A program made the translations under genes and the position numbers. Below the pieces are notes generated by a model. It saw nothing but the letters and a program-made list of their open reading frames with translations. It made no database searches and was not told where the DNA came from. 62,408 nt of DNA from Caulobacter sp. (lineage in GTDB: Bacteria; Pseudomonadota; Alphaproteobacteria; Caulobacterales; Caulobacteraceae): assembly GCA_028291055.1 (NCBI GenBank), contig JAQGIP010000047.1:1-62408 (forward strand), given 5' to 3'. Positions within the stretch are counted from its first letter, which is position 1, and each line of letters opens with the position of its first letter. Positions 19,575 to 30,198 of the stretch are shown here, in pieces.

Positions 19575-20735
19575 ATGCGCGCCTTAGCCACGCTCCTCGC
19601 CTTGATGTTGATCTGCACCGGCCTCGCCGGCGCCGTGGAGGCGCGCGCCGGCGCGGGAGCGAACGAAGGCCTGCGGATTGCCCAGGCCTTTGAGCCGCTA
19701 TTCGCCGCCGAGTTCGCCGATCCCGAGCCCGCCCGCCAGGCCTGGGAGACCCGAGGCGCTGTGGCCCTGGAGGTCGCGTCCGGCGGCATCTATCCCCGCC
19801 TCGATCCCAAGACCTTCAATGCCGCCGGATTGGCCGCCCTAAGAGCAGAGCGCGCGCGCAATCCGGCGGCCACGGTCGAGGACTTGATCGACGCCGTGCT
19901 TGCCGCCGAAGGCCGCCATCTCCGCCTGATCAGGCCGGAGTCCAATACCTGGCCGGAGTCCCGCCCCCGATGGGATGACCCCCGCCCTGGCCTGGACGCC
20001 ACGCTGACCCTGGATTCGGACGGGCCGGCCGTGCTGCGCATTCCGACCTTCAAGACCGACGCCTCGCGCGATGCCTACGACGCCATCGCCCTGGCCATCG
20101 CGGATCGCACCCTGCCCGATCGCCTCATCATCGACCTGAGGGGCAATGACGGCGGCCTGGTCTTCAACGCGGCATCCGCGGCCTTCCTCTTCCTGCCCGG
20201 TGGCAAGACGTTCGCGATAGGCACGCGGACACGGGAAGGCATGGAACGCGATCATGTCGACAAGGCGCACAGGCCACTGCTTCCGCCGGGAACGCAGGTG
20301 ATCGTGCTGATCGGCGCGGAGACCAACGGCGCCGCGCTGGCGTTCGCCATGGCCCTGGCCGACAACGGCCGCGCCCGCATCGCCGGAGTCGCCGCCGCTG
20401 AGGTGCGAGGGGGGGTGACCACGGCCTTCTATCTTGACCTGACGCCCATCCCCGCCGCGCCGCAGGAAAAGTGGCTGTTGATCAACCAGACCGGCATCCT
20501 CATCCGGCCAAACGGCCAGCCGTTGGGCGCCGGCGTCAGGGTCGATATCCCGATCGACGCCAAAGGCGACGAAGGCCTGAAGGCGGCGGGCCGCGCCTTT
20601 GGCGCGCCCCTGACCCCTAGCGCTTCAGCACGCTATCCAGATACTTGCGGATGCCCGGGCCATAGGGCGGGCGCAGCTGCAGCATCGGGCCCAGGTCCTT
20701 CTTCACCTGGGTGTAGATCGACTTCCTGTGGCTGA
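19575..20735 (+). CDS. Exported S41-protease-like protein with degenerate active site
   Basis: A 386-aa protein with a signal peptide (MRALATLLALMLICTGLAGA, ending near AVEA). The second half follows the S41 (C-terminal processing peptidase) fold: LPDRLIIDLRGNDGG, VIVLIGAETNGAALAFAMAL, GRARIAGV. In active S41 enzymes the motif after the strand reads EGSASASE and a later GKG supplies Lys; here these read ETNGAALA and RGG, so the catalytic Ser and probably Lys are absent. No PDZ domain is seen. The last 40 residues (after LTPSASARYPD) are Gly/Cys/Pro-rich and overlap the opposite-strand dehydrogenase gene by 119 bases, so the natural stop may have been lost. Confidence 0.7.
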   Translation: MRALATLLALMLICTGLAGAVEARAGAGANEGLRIAQAFEPLFAAEFADPEPARQAWETRGAVALEVASGGIYPRLDPKTFNAAGLAALRAERARNPAATVEDLIDAVLAAEGRHLRLIRPESNTWPESRPRWDDPRPGLDATLTLDSDGPAVLRIPTFKTDASRDAYDAIALAIADRTLPDRLIIDLRGNDGGLVFNAASAAFLFLPGGKTFAIGTRTREGMERDHVDKAHRPLLPPGTQVIVLIGAETNGAALAFAMALADNGRARIAGVAAAEVRGGVTTAFYLDLTPIPAAPQEKWLLINQTGILIRPNGQPLGAGVRVDIPIDAKGDEGLKAAGRAFGAPLTPSASARYPDTCGCPGHRAGAAAASGPGPSSPGCRSTSCG

Positions 20736-22089
20736 ATTCCTTGAAGCCGTCGTGGCCGTGATAGCTGCCCATGCCGGACGGGCCGACGCCGCCGAACGGC
20801 AGGTCTTCCTGGGCCACGTGGAAGATGACGTCGTTGATGGTCACCCCGCCTGACGTGGTGCGCTCCAGCACCCGCTCCTTTTCCGCCTCGTCGGTCCCGA
20901 ACCAATAGAGGCCCAGCGGCCGGTCGTGGCTGTTCACATAATCAACGGCCTCATCGACGGATTTGTAGGTCTTCACCGGCAGCACGGGCCCGAAGATCTC
21001 CTCCTGCATCACCTTCATGTCGTCGGTGGGGTTGAGGATCAGGGTGGGCGCGATCTTGCGGTGTTCCTGCTGGCTGAGATCCTCGCCCTCGGGCGTCATG
21101 TCGACGATCTCGGCGCCCTTGGCCCGCGCGTCCTCGATGTAGCCCATGATCCGGTCATAGTGCCGCTGAGCGACCACGGCGGTGTAGTCGGGGTTGTCCT
21201 TGAGGGTCGGGAACATCCGCTTCACCGACGCCTTGGCCTCGGTGACGAACGAGCCCACGTCGGCTTCCGGCAGCAGCACATAGTCGGGCGCCAGGCAGAT
21301 CTGGCCGGCGTTCAGCGTCTTGCCGTTCATCACCCGCCCGGCCGTGATCGCCATGTCGGCGCTCTTGGAGATGATCACCGGGCTCTTGCCGCCCAACTCC
21401 AGGGTCAGCGGCACCAGGTTGTCGGCCGCCGCGCGCATCACATGGCGCGCGATCGAGGTGGCGCCCGTGAAGATCATGTGGTCGAAGGCCAGCCCCGCGA
21501 AGGCCTGGCCTACCTCGGGCCCGCCCACGACGACCGCGATCTCCTCGTCGGTGAAGACCTTGGCGAACATCGCCGCCATCAGGTCCGACGTCACCGGCGT
21601 GAATTCCGACGGCTTGATCATCGCCCGGTTGCCCGCAGCGATGATACCGGCCAGGGGGGCCATGGTCAGGTTGATGGGGAAGTTCCACGGGCTGATCACC
21701 CCGACCACGCCCTTGGGCTGGTAGACCAGCTGGGCCTTGGCGCCGAACAGGCCCAGGATCGCGGGCGTGGTCTTGCGCTTCTCCGGCCGCATCCACGTCT
21801 TCAGATTCTCCCTGGCGTACTTCAGCGGGCCGATCGAGCCGGCCACGTCGGTGATGCTGGACGCCTCCTTGGAGCGCGCGCCGAAGTCGGTATTCAGCGC
21901 GTCCTCGATCTCGCGGGCATGGTCCACCAGCAGGCCGATGCAGCGGTCGATCCACTCGATCCGCTTGTCCGCCGACAGCGGCCCGTCGCGCAGATGGGCG
22001 GCCTTCTGGCGGCTCAGGATATCCTGCATGGCGGCGCTGTGAGCGCCGTCTTGCGCTGTCGGGGCGCCCAGGTTGGCGGGTGCGTTCAT
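20617..22089 (-). CDS. calB: Aldehyde dehydrogenase, coniferyl-aldehyde type
   Basis: An NAD(P)-dependent aldehyde dehydrogenase of 490 aa. Motifs: GVVGVISPWNFPINL (cofactor site), FTGATSIARHVM, catalytic Glu in LELGGKSPVI, catalytic Cys in NAGQICLAPDYVL, and EEIFGPVLPV. The sequence style, including FGGVGPSGMGSYHGHDGFKEF at the end, is that of the coniferyl/class 3 aldehyde dehydrogenases, which oxidise aromatic or fatty aldehydes. The start is ATG 22089 (MNAPANLGAP), preceded by GGGAGGAG. No lignin-aromatic pathway genes are nearby, so the real substrate is open. The 3' end overlaps the S41-like gene on the other strand. Confidence 0.85.
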   Translation of the reverse strand: MNAPANLGAPTAQDGAHSAAMQDILSRQKAAHLRDGPLSADKRIEWIDRCIGLLVDHAREIEDALNTDFGARSKEASSITDVAGSIGPLKYARENLKTWMRPEKRKTTPAILGLFGAKAQLVYQPKGVVGVISPWNFPINLTMAPLAGIIAAGNRAMIKPSEFTPVTSDLMAAMFAKVFTDEEIAVVVGGPEVGQAFAGLAFDHMIFTGATSIARHVMRAAADNLVPLTLELGGKSPVIISKSADMAITAGRVMNGKTLNAGQICLAPDYVLLPEADVGSFVTEAKASVKRMFPTLKDNPDYTAVVAQRHYDRIMGYIEDARAKGAEIVDMTPEGEDLSQQEHRKIAPTLILNPTDDMKVMQEEIFGPVLPVKTYKSVDEAVDYVNSHDRPLGLYWFGTDEAEKERVLERTTSGGVTINDVIFHVAQEDLPFGGVGPSGMGSYHGHDGFKEFSHRKSIYTQVKKDLGPMLQLRPPYGPGIRKYLDSVLKR

Positions 22090-22411
22090 GTCTTGCTCCT
22101 CCCGAGAGCAGGCCGGTCGCGTCCGGCTCATCTTAACGCCGTTCACAATGACCGGGAGGACGGCGGCCCGCAACACTCTCCCAACGTCATGCTCCAACGT
22201 CTTTCGCGGCCAAGACGGGCGCTCCGCCTCTGCTTCAGAACCGCAACAATTTGCTTTAAATCAGCAATATATGTGGCGGGTATCGGCATGCGTTATGTCG
22301 AAACCCGCCTTTCGCCACGTCCTTTAACGCCTTCTTTGAACTCTTCGCACTATGGTCACGCTACGAGCCGGCATCTCCAGAAGGGAGACTGCCGGAGCCG
22401 GGGGAGCGCCT
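22090..22411. other. Divergent intergenic region between dehydrogenase and diguanylate cyclase genes
   Basis: About 320 bases without a gene, relatively AT-rich in the middle (TTTGCTTTAAATCAGCAATAT near 22250-22270). An inverted repeat GGCGGGT (22275-22281) with ACCCGCC (22303-22309) could form a hairpin with a 21-base loop. Promoters for both flanking genes are expected here but none is unambiguous. Confidence 0.5.
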
Positions 22412-23467
22412 ATGGCCGTCGATGTGGAAACTGTCCTGCGGGGGCCTCAGGCCTACGACACCGCCCGCAAATCGCTGGAGCTGATGGAACGCCACCAGGT
22501 GTGGCCGACGCCCCTGAATTTCGAAATCTGGAACCATTTCGTCGCCGATCCCGAGGGGCCGCTGGCGCGCGAATTGTCGCGCCTGATCGCCATCGGCGAG
22601 CCGCTCACCGACAGCCTGTCGGAAGAACTGGCCTCCGTCTTCCTGCCCAAGACCCGTTTGAACGACCAGATCCGCGACGCCGGCGACCAGCTGAGCAAGG
22701 AACTCGTGTCCGTCTCGCGCGCCATCCAGGCCGCCCAGCGCTCCAACGAGGCCTATGGCCAGACCCTCCAAGGCGCCCACAAGGACCTCAACCCCGACGC
22801 CGACCGCGAGGTCGTGCGCAAGATGATCGAAGGCCTGGCCATGGCCACCAAGCGCGTCCAGCGCGAGAACCGCTCGCTGGAAAAGCGCCTGTCGGAAAGC
22901 TCCCAGGAGGTCACCCGCCTGCGCGAACACCTGGAGCAGGTGCGCCGCGACGCCACCACCGACGGCCTGACCAACCTGGCCAACCGCAAGGCCTTCGACG
23001 AGGAGTTGGAACGCGCCTGCGCGGAGTCTGACCAGAACGGCACGACCATCTGCCTGGCCGTCCTCGACATCGATCACTTCAAGAGCTTCAACGACACCTG
23101 GGGCCACCAGACCGGCGACCAGGTCATCCGCTACGTGGCCAGCGTCATCGGCCGCATCGGCGCCCTGCCGCGTTTCGCCGCCCGCTACGGCGGCGAGGAG
23201 TTCGCGATGATCTTCCCGGGCGAAAGCGTCGCCCAGGTGGAGGAGCGCCTGGAAGAGATCCGCGAAGAAGTTTCCTCGCGCATGCTCAAGCGCCGCTCGA
23301 CCAACGAGGATCTCGGCACCGTCACCATCTCCGCCGGCATGGCCCTGCGCCGTCCCAACGAAGCCGGCACCTACTGCATGGAACGCGCCGACGCCGCCCT
23401 CTACGCCTCCAAGCGCACGGGCCGCAACCGGGTCACCAACGGCGAGGCCATCTCCAACGCGGCATAG
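22412..23467 (+). CDS. dgcB: GGDEF diguanylate cyclase with N-terminal coiled coil
   Basis: Makes cyclic di-GMP from two GTP. The 351-aa soluble protein has a helical N-terminal region (residues 1-105), a coiled coil from about 120 to 190 (KRVQRENRSLEKRLSESSQE), then the GGDEF domain: DGLTNLANRKAFDEEL, LDIDHFKSFNDTWGHQTGD, and the active site RYGGEEFAMIFP. The canonical RxxD product-inhibition site, five residues before GGEEF, is absent (it reads ALPR). The lack of membrane segments and the coiled coil resemble Caulobacter DgcB, which acts in surface attachment; this orthology is inferred. ATG 22412 gives MAVDVETVLRG. Confidence 0.88.
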   Translation: MAVDVETVLRGPQAYDTARKSLELMERHQVWPTPLNFEIWNHFVADPEGPLARELSRLIAIGEPLTDSLSEELASVFLPKTRLNDQIRDAGDQLSKELVSVSRAIQAAQRSNEAYGQTLQGAHKDLNPDADREVVRKMIEGLAMATKRVQRENRSLEKRLSESSQEVTRLREHLEQVRRDATTDGLTNLANRKAFDEELERACAESDQNGTTICLAVLDIDHFKSFNDTWGHQTGDQVIRYVASVIGRIGALPRFAARYGGEEFAMIFPGESVAQVEERLEEIREEVSSRMLKRRSTNEDLGTVTISAGMALRRPNEAGTYCMERADAALYASKRTGRNRVTNGEAISNAA

Positions 23468-23548
23468 GCCTCGGGAGCACTTTTCGCTTCCCTGCCCCCG
23501 CGTTATCCCGGCTTAAGGTTCATCCAAAGAGCCGCCGGGAGAGACGTC

Positions 23549-24352
23549 ATGGACTACACCAAGGTCAAGGTCGCCGTTGAAGACGGCGTCGCCATCGTCA
23601 CCCTGTCCGATCCCGGCACCATGAACGCCGCCGGCCTCGACCTGGCCGGCGAGCTGGCCCATGCGCTGAAGTCCATCGCCATCGGCAAGCCCGCCGCCCG
23701 CGCGGTCATCCTCACCGGCGAAGGCCGAGGCTTCTGCTCCGGGGCCAACCTCTCCGGCGGCGGCGCGACGACGCGCGAGGCCGACGTGGACGGCAAGCCG
23801 GACGCCGGCGCGGCGCTGGAAAGCGTCTACAACCCCCTCGTCACCGTCATGCGCGACTATCCGCTGCCCATCGTCACCGCCGTCAACGGCGCGGCCGCCG
23901 GCGTCGGCTGTTCGCTGGCGCTGCTGGGCGACATCATCGTGGCCGGCGAGAGCGCCTACTTCCTGCAGGCCTTCCGCCGTATCGGCCTGGTGCCGGACGG
24001 CGGCTCGACCTACCTGCTGCCGCGCATGGTCGGCCGCGCGCGGGCCATGGAGATGGCGCTGCTGGGCGACAAGATCTCCGCCGCCAAGGCCCTGGACTGG
24101 GGCCTGATCAACCGCTGCGTCCCCGACGCGGAGCTGATGGCCACCGCCACGGCCATCGCCAAGGAACTGGCCGCCGGCCCTGCATCGCTCGGCGCGATCC
24201 GCCGACTCATCTGGCAAAGTCTTGACGCCGCCTGGATCGATCAGCTCCACGCGGAGCGCCAGGCGCAACGGACCGCCGGCAAGAGCGACGATTTCGTCGA
24301 GGGCGTCACGGCCTTCCTGCAGAAGCGTCCAGCCGCCTTCACGGGCCGCTAG
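23549..24352 (+). CDS. Enoyl-CoA hydratase/isomerase family protein
   Basis: A 267-aa crotonase-fold protein. The oxyanion-hole segments are VILTGEGRGFCSGANLSGGG near residue 55 and VNGAAAGVGCSLALLGDI near 113. A Glu is absent at the second usual hydratase position, where FRRIGLVPDGGSTYLLPRMVG is seen: the Asp in VPDGG is typical of isomerases such as PaaG or of less-defined family members. It probably acts on a CoA thioester in fatty-acid or aromatic breakdown. It follows the cyclase gene by 81 bases on the same strand; the two functions are unrelated. Confidence 0.88.
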   Translation: MDYTKVKVAVEDGVAIVTLSDPGTMNAAGLDLAGELAHALKSIAIGKPAARAVILTGEGRGFCSGANLSGGGATTREADVDGKPDAGAALESVYNPLVTVMRDYPLPIVTAVNGAAAGVGCSLALLGDIIVAGESAYFLQAFRRIGLVPDGGSTYLLPRMVGRARAMEMALLGDKISAAKALDWGLINRCVPDAELMATATAIAKELAAGPASLGAIRRLIWQSLDAAWIDQLHAERQAQRTAGKSDDFVEGVTAFLQKRPAAFTGR

Positions 24353-24361
24353 GGTCAAGCT

Positions 24362-24376
24362 AAACTACTGTAGTTT
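24362..24376. promoter_or_regulatory. 15-base palindrome AAACTAC-T-GTAGTTT
   Basis: A perfect 7-bp inverted repeat about one single base, 10 bases after the enoyl-CoA hydratase stop and 183 bases before the giant protease-like gene, followed by TTTATACTTTT. The AT-rich tail could make it a weak terminator; the tight symmetry fits a repressor site. Confidence 0.35.
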
Positions 24377-24558
24377 TTATACTTTTAAGGCCGACGCCGC
24401 GACGTCCTGTCGCGTTGGCGCGACGCCGGACCTGGCCCATCTAGCGGCTGCATCCGGGGGGATGACGGCGGCGCGTCTCCCTTTGCCCGGCGTTCATCTC
24501 TCTTGGCGTGAAATCGGACTAGGTTGCCGCCGGGCTTGCGCTCAGCGGCGTCGAGTCC

Positions 24559-27500
24559 ATGTCGAGCGGGGTTGCCGTGTCCAAAGATGAAATCAGACTT
24601 GAGCAGATCACCAGCCTGAAAGCCGGCCTGTTCTCGGTTTTCGACAGCCAGCTCAGCGCGCTCTATCTGTCCCAGACGCCCGGCGCGGCCCACGACCTGG
24701 GATTGGGGATCGGGGGGCTGGGAAACGGCCTGCCGCTGACCGCGGCGGCGGCCATGGCGACCCAGTTCGCAGGCGCCGTGCAGGACGGCGGCAACGGCGT
24801 CACCTATGTGCTGATCGACGCCACGGCCAAGGACGGCGCCGGCCAGGACCTGCTCGACTCGCTCAATGCGCTGGGCCTGATGAACGGCTCGGCCTTCGGC
24901 GCCATGGCCTCGGGCTGGATGCCGGTCTCCGCCCTCGGTTCGATGATGGCGGTCTCAAGCCTGGCCTTCGCCCACGAGAACGCGGTGATCGCCAGCGCCG
25001 GGACCGTGTCGGCCCAGGCCGACGTCGCCCAGCACAACGACATTGCCCGCTCAACCTATGGCGTCGATGGAACCGGCCTGAAGATCGGCGTGCTGTCCGA
25101 CAGCTTCAACACCCCCGGCCACAATGGCTTCGACGGCGCCGCCGACACCATGGCGATCGACATCGCCCGGGGCGACCTGCCCGCCAACACCACCGTCCTC
25201 CAGGACCAGGCGAGCGGCACCGACGAAGGCCGCGGCATGGCCCAGCTGATCCACGACCTGGCGCCCGGCGCGGCCATCGTCTTCGCCACCGCCTATAACG
25301 GCCAGGCCGGCTTCGCCAACAACATCCTCGCCCTGGCCAACGCCGGCGCCAAGGTCATCGTCGACGACGTCCGCTACTACAATGAACCCGCCTACCAGAA
25401 CGGCGTCATCGCCCAGGCGGTCAACACGGTCACGGCCCAGGGGGTGACCTACTTCAGTTCGGCCGGCAATTCCGGCTTCGAGGGCTATGAGAGCGTCTGG
25501 CACGACGGCGCCATCGGCGGGTCCCAGTTCTTCGGCGACCGCATGCTCGCCTTCGGGCCGGGCCAGGACTACCTCACCTTCACGGCCACCGGGAAATCCG
25601 ACGTCTTCACCCTGCAGTGGGATCAGCCGGCCGCCTCGGCGGGCGGCGCGGGCAGCGCCAGCGACGTCGACTTCTATCTTACCAACGCGGCGGGCACGGT
25701 CCTGGCGTCGTCGGAGAGCAACAACCTCGGCGGCGACCCGGTCGAAACCATCACCTTCAAGGGCACGGCGGGCACGACCTACTACCTGCGCGTCGGCCTG
25801 TTCGACGGCCCGACCCCGGGCGATGTGAAGGTCGTCTCCTTCAGCGCGCCGCTGGCCACCACCACCTACAACTACAACGACGGCACCACCTACGGTCACA
25901 ATGCCGCCGAGGGCGCGATCGCCGTGGGTGCAGCGGATTACCGCGGCACACCCGCCTACGGCGTCAGCCCGCCGCAGCTGGAGTACTTCTCCTCCGGCGG
26001 TCCGACCTATCACCTGTTCGACGACCTCGGGAACCGCCTGGCGAACCGCGTCGTGGCGGGCGCGGTCGAGTTCGTGGCCGCCGACGGCTCCGACACCAGC
26101 TTCTTCGGCAGCGGCGACAACGACGGCAACGGCCGCCCAAACTTCTTCGGCACCTCGGCCGCCGCGCCCGACGCGGCGGCCACCGCCATCCTGATGCTGC
26201 AGGCCAATCCCCTGCTGACCCCCGCCGACATCCGCGCCCTGATGGGCGACACCGCCATCGACATGGACAACCCCGACACCGCCGGCTTCGACGTCGGCGT
26301 GGACGCCGGCAGCGGCGCGGGCTTCATCCAGGCCGACGCGGCGGTGGCGGCGGCGCTGACCCTGACCATCAACAACAGCTACCTGGCCACCGTCACCGGC
26401 ACCCATCTGAACGACGCAATCACCGCCGGGGCCGGCGCCAACACCCTCCTGGGCCTCGACGGCAACGACCGCCTGACCGGCGGCGCGGGCAACGACATCC
26501 TGGACGGCGGCCTGGGCGCGGACATCGCCGTCTTCTCCGGCGTCCGGGCCAACTACACCATCACCGCCGTCGCCGGTGGCTTCACCGTCACCGACAACCG
26601 CGCCGGCTCGCCCAACGGCAGCGACACCCTGAAGGCCATCGAGCAGGCCCAGTTTTCCGACGGCCTGTTCGTTCTCACGGCCGGCGGCAATCAGGCGCCC
26701 GTGGTGGCCCACGCCATTCTGGATCAGCCGGCCGGCGAGGACGCGGCCTTCAGCTTCGTCGTCCCCGCCAACACCTTCGCCGACCCGGACGCGGGCGACA
26801 CCCTGACGCTGAGCGCCACCCTGGCCAACGGCGCTCCCCTGCCCACGTGGCTGAGCTTCAACGCCGCGACACGCACCTTCTCCGGCACGCCCGCCAACGG
26901 CGACGTCGGCGTGATCTCGGTCAAGGTCACCGCTACCGATCCCGGCGCGGCCAGCGTCTCCGACGTGTTCGACATCACCGTCGCCAACACCAACGACGCA
27001 CCCACGCTCGCCACGCCCCTGGCCGACCAGGCCGCGAGCGAAGACGCCGCCTTCAGCTTCACCGTTCCCGCGAACGCCTTCGCCGACGTCGACGTCGGCG
27101 ACAGCCTGACCTACGCCGCCACCCTGGCCAACGGATCGGCCCTGCCCTCCTGGCTGAGCTTCAACGCCGCCACCAGAACCTTCTCCGGCACGCCGCTCAA
27201 CGCCAATGTCGGCGTCATCTCCGTCAAGGTCACCGCCACCGACGGCGCCGCCGCAAGCGCCTCCGACCTCTTCAACATCACCGTCGCCAATACCAATGAC
27301 GCGCCGACGCTCGCCAACGCCATCGCCCCCCAGAGCGTCAACGAGGATGCGGCGTTCAGCTTCACGGTCCCGGCCAATACCTTCGCCGACGTCGATGTGG
27401 GCGACACCCTGACCTACACGGCCACGCTGGCCAATGGTTCGGCCCTGCCCGTCTGGCTCACCTTCAATGCCGCCGCCCACAGCTTCTCCGGCACGCCCGC

Positions 27501-30198
27501 CAACGGCGACGTCGGCGCGATCTCGGTCAAGGTCACGGCGACTGACAGCGGCGCGGCCAGCGCTTCCAGCGTCTTCGCCCTGAACGTGGTCAACACCAAC
27601 GACGCGCCCACCCTGGCCCATGCCCTGGCCGACCAGAGCGCCACCACCAATACCGCCTTCAGCTTCCTGGTCCCGGCCAACAGCTTCGCGGACGTGGATG
27701 TCGGCGACACGCTGACCTATTCCGCCACCCTGGCCAACGGCGCGGCCTTGCCTGGCTGGCTAAGCTTCAACGCGGCCACCCATAGCTTCTCGGGCACGCC
27801 CGGCGCCGGCAACGTCGGCACGGTCTCGATCAAGGTGATCGCCACCGATGGTGGTGCGGCCAGCGCCTCCGACATCTTTGACATCGCCGTCTCCGCGCCC
27901 TCCAACCATGCGCCCACGGTGGCCAACCCTCTCACCGCCCAAACAGCCAGCGAGGACGCGGCCTTCGGCTTCACCGTGCCCGCCAACACCTTCGCCGACG
28001 CCGACGTCGGCGACACCCTGACCTATTCGGCCACCCTGGCCAGCGGCGCGGCCCTGCCCACCTGGTTGAGCTTCAACGCCGCCACCCACAGCTTCTCCGG
28101 CACGCCGGCCAACGGCGATGTGGGCAGCCTGTCGATCAAGGTCACCGCCACCGACAGCGCCTCGGCCAGCGTCTCGAGCGTCTTCAGCCTGGGCGTCGCC
28201 AACACCAACGACGCGCCCCTGCTGTCGGGGCCTGTCGTCGGCCAGGTCACCGAGGACGCCGCCCTGACGGTCTCCGGCCAGCTCGTCGCCAACGACCCGG
28301 ACGCCGCCGCGACGGCCGCCTGGAGCATCGTGGGATCCGCCACCGGGACCTATGGCAGCTTCGGCGTGAACAGCGCCGGCCTGTGGACCTATACCCTGAA
28401 CAACGCCGCGGCCCAGGTGCTGACCGCGGCCGACCACCCCACCGAGACCTATACGGTGAAGGTCGACGACGGCCTGGGGGGCGTCGACACGCGCCTGGTG
28501 ACCATCACCATCAACGGCGCGGACGAAGGCAGCGCGCCGCTCACGGGCACGCCCGGTAACGACACCCTCACCGGAACGACCGGCGACGACACGCTGAACG
28601 GCCTGGCCGGCAACGACATCCTGAACGGCGGCAACGGCAATGACCTGCTGAACGGCGGCGCGGGCAGCGATACCCTGAACGGCGGCGCGGGCATCGACAC
28701 GGCGGTCTATTCGGATGCGACCGCAGCCGTGAAGCTGAGCCTGGCCCTGGTCACGGGCCAGGTCACCGGGGGGTCGGGCACGGATATCGTCACCGGCGTC
28801 GAAAACATCACCGGCTCGGACTTCAACGACACCCTGACCGGCGACGCCGGCGTCAATGTCCTGATCGGCGGCGCGGGCAATGACACCCTCGACGGCGGCA
28901 TGGGCGCGGACGTGATGGACGGCGGCGCGGGGACGGACGTCTTCCTGGTCGACAACGCCGCCGACGTGGTCATCGAGGCGGCCGGCGGCGGGACCGACAC
29001 CGTCAAGGCCACCGCCGCCAGCTATGTGCTGAGCGCGGAGGTGGAGATCCTCACCTATGTGGGCGCGGGAGGCTTCACGGGCGCGGGCAACGACCTGGCC
29101 AACACCATCACCGGCGGCGGCGGCGCCGACGCCCTCTCGGGCATAGCGGGCGACGACAAGCTCTATGGCGGCCTCGGCGCGGATCACCTCTATGGCGGCG
29201 ACGGCGCGGATACGCTGGACGGCGGGGCGGGCGACGACGTCATGGACGGTGGCGCGGGCAACGACGTCTATACCGCGGACTCAAGCGCCGATGTGATCGT
29301 CGAAGCGGCCGGCGGCGGCGTGGACACCGTCAAGGCCAGTTCTGCCGCCTACACCCTGTCCGACGAGATCGAGACCCTCAGCTTCTCGGGCTCGGGAGAC
29401 TTCACCGGAACCGGCAATGCCGCCGCCAACACCATCACCGGCGGCCTGGGGAACGACACCCTCTACGGCATGGACGGCGACGACAAGCTGACCGGCCTGG
29501 CGGGCGCCGACACCCTTTACGGCGGCGACGGCAAGGACACCCTCGATGGCGGCGCGGGCGCCGACACCATGGTCGGTGGCGCGGGCGACGACACCTATAC
29601 GGTCGAAAGCGCCGGCGACGTGGTCATCGAAGCGGCCGGCGGCGGCGCCGACACCGTCAAGACCGGCCTGGCCGCCTGGACCCTGTCCAGCGAGGTGGAA
29701 ATCCTGTCCTACACCGGCTCGACGGCCTTCGTCGGGACCGGCAATGCCTCGGCCAACACCATCACCGGCGGCGGCGGCGCCGACACGCTTGCGGGCCTCG
29801 ACGGCGCCGACAAGCTGAACGGCGGCGCGGGCAACGATGTCCTCAACGGCGGAGTCGGGGCCGACCTGCTCACCGGTGGCGCGGGCGCGGACACCTTCCT
29901 CTACACGGGCGTCGACAATTCGACCGCGACGGTGTTCGACACCATCGCCGATTTCAGCAGCGCTCAGGGCGATGTCCTCGACCTGGCCGGCGTGGACGCC
30001 AATAGCGTCGTGGCGGGCGACCAGGCCTTCGCCTTCATCGGCACGGCGGCCTTCAGCCATGCGGCCGGCGAACTGCGCTACGTGGTGTCCGGCGGGACCG
30101 CGACCCTTCAGGGCGATGTGGACGGCGACGGGCTGGCGGATCTGGTGGTTCGCCTGACGGGCGTCAGCACACTCTCGGCCACGGATTTTCATCCCTGA
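24559..30198 (+). CDS. Giant subtilase-fold exoprotein with Ig-like and RTX repeats (1879 aa)
   Basis: Residues 1-150 form an N-terminal domain shared with the gene at 30593. A subtilisin-like domain spans about 155-620: Asp 181 in [14 protein letters not shown] for the oxyanion Asn, and Ser 533 in [14 protein letters not shown]. Where subtilases have HGTHVAG this reads [15 protein letters not shown], with Glu 223 and no His. A pre-peptidase-C-like domain is nested near 345-430. A first RTX block follows, then five 101-residue cadherin/Ig-like repeats (residues about 713-1218), a VCBS-like unit, many GGxGxD repeats, and a C-terminal secretion-type domain ending ATDFHP. No signal peptide, so type I export is inferred. 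GTG 24577 is an alternative start. Confidence 0.85.
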   Translation: MSSGVAVSKDEIRLEQITSLKAGLFSVFDSQLSALYLSQTPGAAHDLGLGIGGLGNGLPLTAAAAMATQFAGAVQDGGNGVTYVLIDATAKDGAGQDLLDSLNALGLMNGSAFGAMASGWMPVSALGSMMAVSSLAFAHENAVIASAGTVSAQADVAQHNDIARSTYGVDGTGLKIGVLSDSFNTPGHNGFDGAADTMAIDIARGDLPANTTVLQDQASGTDEGRGMAQLIHDLAPGAAIVFATAYNGQAGFANNILALANAGAKVIVDDVRYYNEPAYQNGVIAQAVNTVTAQGVTYFSSAGNSGFEGYESVWHDGAIGGSQFFGDRMLAFGPGQDYLTFTATGKSDVFTLQWDQPAASAGGAGSASDVDFYLTNAAGTVLASSESNNLGGDPVETITFKGTAGTTYYLRVGLFDGPTPGDVKVVSFSAPLATTTYNYNDGTTYGHNAAEGAIAVGAADYRGTPAYGVSPPQLEYFSSGGPTYHLFDDLGNRLANRVVAGAVEFVAADGSDTSFFGSGDNDGNGRPNFFGTSAAAPDAAATAILMLQANPLLTPADIRALMGDTAIDMDNPDTAGFDVGVDAGSGAGFIQADAAVAAALTLTINNSYLATVTGTHLNDAITAGAGANTLLGLDGNDRLTGGAGNDILDGGLGADIAVFSGVRANYTITAVAGGFTVTDNRAGSPNGSDTLKAIEQAQFSDGLFVLTAGGNQAPVVAHAILDQPAGEDAAFSFVVPANTFADPDAGDTLTLSATLANGAPLPTWLSFNAATRTFSGTPANGDVGVISVKVTATDPGAASVSDVFDITVANTNDAPTLATPLADQAASEDAAFSFTVPANAFADVDVGDSLTYAATLANGSALPSWLSFNAATRTFSGTPLNANVGVISVKVTATDGAAASASDLFNITVANTNDAPTLANAIAPQSVNEDAAFSFTVPANTFADVDVGDTLTYTATLANGSALPVWLTFNAAAHSFSGTPANGDVGAISVKVTATDSGAASASSVFALNVVNTNDAPTLAHALADQSATTNTAFSFLVPANSFADVDVGDTLTYSATLANGAALPGWLSFNAATHSFSGTPGAGNVGTVSIKVIATDGGAASASDIFDIAVSAPSNHAPTVANPLTAQTASEDAAFGFTVPANTFADADVGDTLTYSATLASGAALPTWLSFNAATHSFSGTPANGDVGSLSIKVTATDSASASVSSVFSLGVANTNDAPLLSGPVVGQVTEDAALTVSGQLVANDPDAAATAAWSIVGSATGTYGSFGVNSAGLWTYTLNNAAAQVLTAADHPTETYTVKVDDGLGGVDTRLVTITINGADEGSAPLTGTPGNDTLTGTTGDDTLNGLAGNDILNGGNGNDLLNGGAGSDTLNGGAGIDTAVYSDATAAVKLSLALVTGQVTGGSGTDIVTGVENITGSDFNDTLTGDAGVNVLIGGAGNDTLDGGMGADVMDGGAGTDVFLVDNAADVVIEAAGGGTDTVKATAASYVLSAEVEILTYVGAGGFTGAGNDLANTITGGGGADALSGIAGDDKLYGGLGADHLYGGDGADTLDGGAGDDVMDGGAGNDVYTADSSADVIVEAAGGGVDTVKASSAAYTLSDEIETLSFSGSGDFTGTGNAAANTITGGLGNDTLYGMDGDDKLTGLAGADTLYGGDGKDTLDGGAGADTMVGGAGDDTYTVESAGDVVIEAAGGGADTVKTGLAAWTLSSEVEILSYTGSTAFVGTGNASANTITGGGGADTLAGLDGADKLNGGAGNDVLNGGVGADLLTGGAGADTFLYTGVDNSTATVFDTIADFSSAQGDVLDLAGVDANSVVAGDQAFAFIGTAAFSHAAGELRYVVSGGTATLQGDVDGDGLADLVVRLTGVSTLSATDFHP
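26695..28212 (+). repeat. Five in-frame tandem repeats of 303-306 bp
   Basis: Units begin at 26695, 26998, 27301, 27604 and 27910; four are 303 bases and the fourth is 306. Each encodes a cadherin/dystroglycan-like beta domain (DAPTLA..., [39 protein letters not shown]). The DNA is strongly similar between units, so copy number could change by recombination. Confidence 0.88.

Noticed and set aside
25051..27621. An 856-codon open frame on the minus strand inside the 1879-aa exoprotein gene, and a 951-codon one at 32573-35428
   Set aside because: High GC and repeated codons of the RTX and Ig-like regions leave the antisense frames free of stops. The translations are low-complexity Gly/Val/Ala/Arg without domain motifs, while the sense frames carry clear domains.
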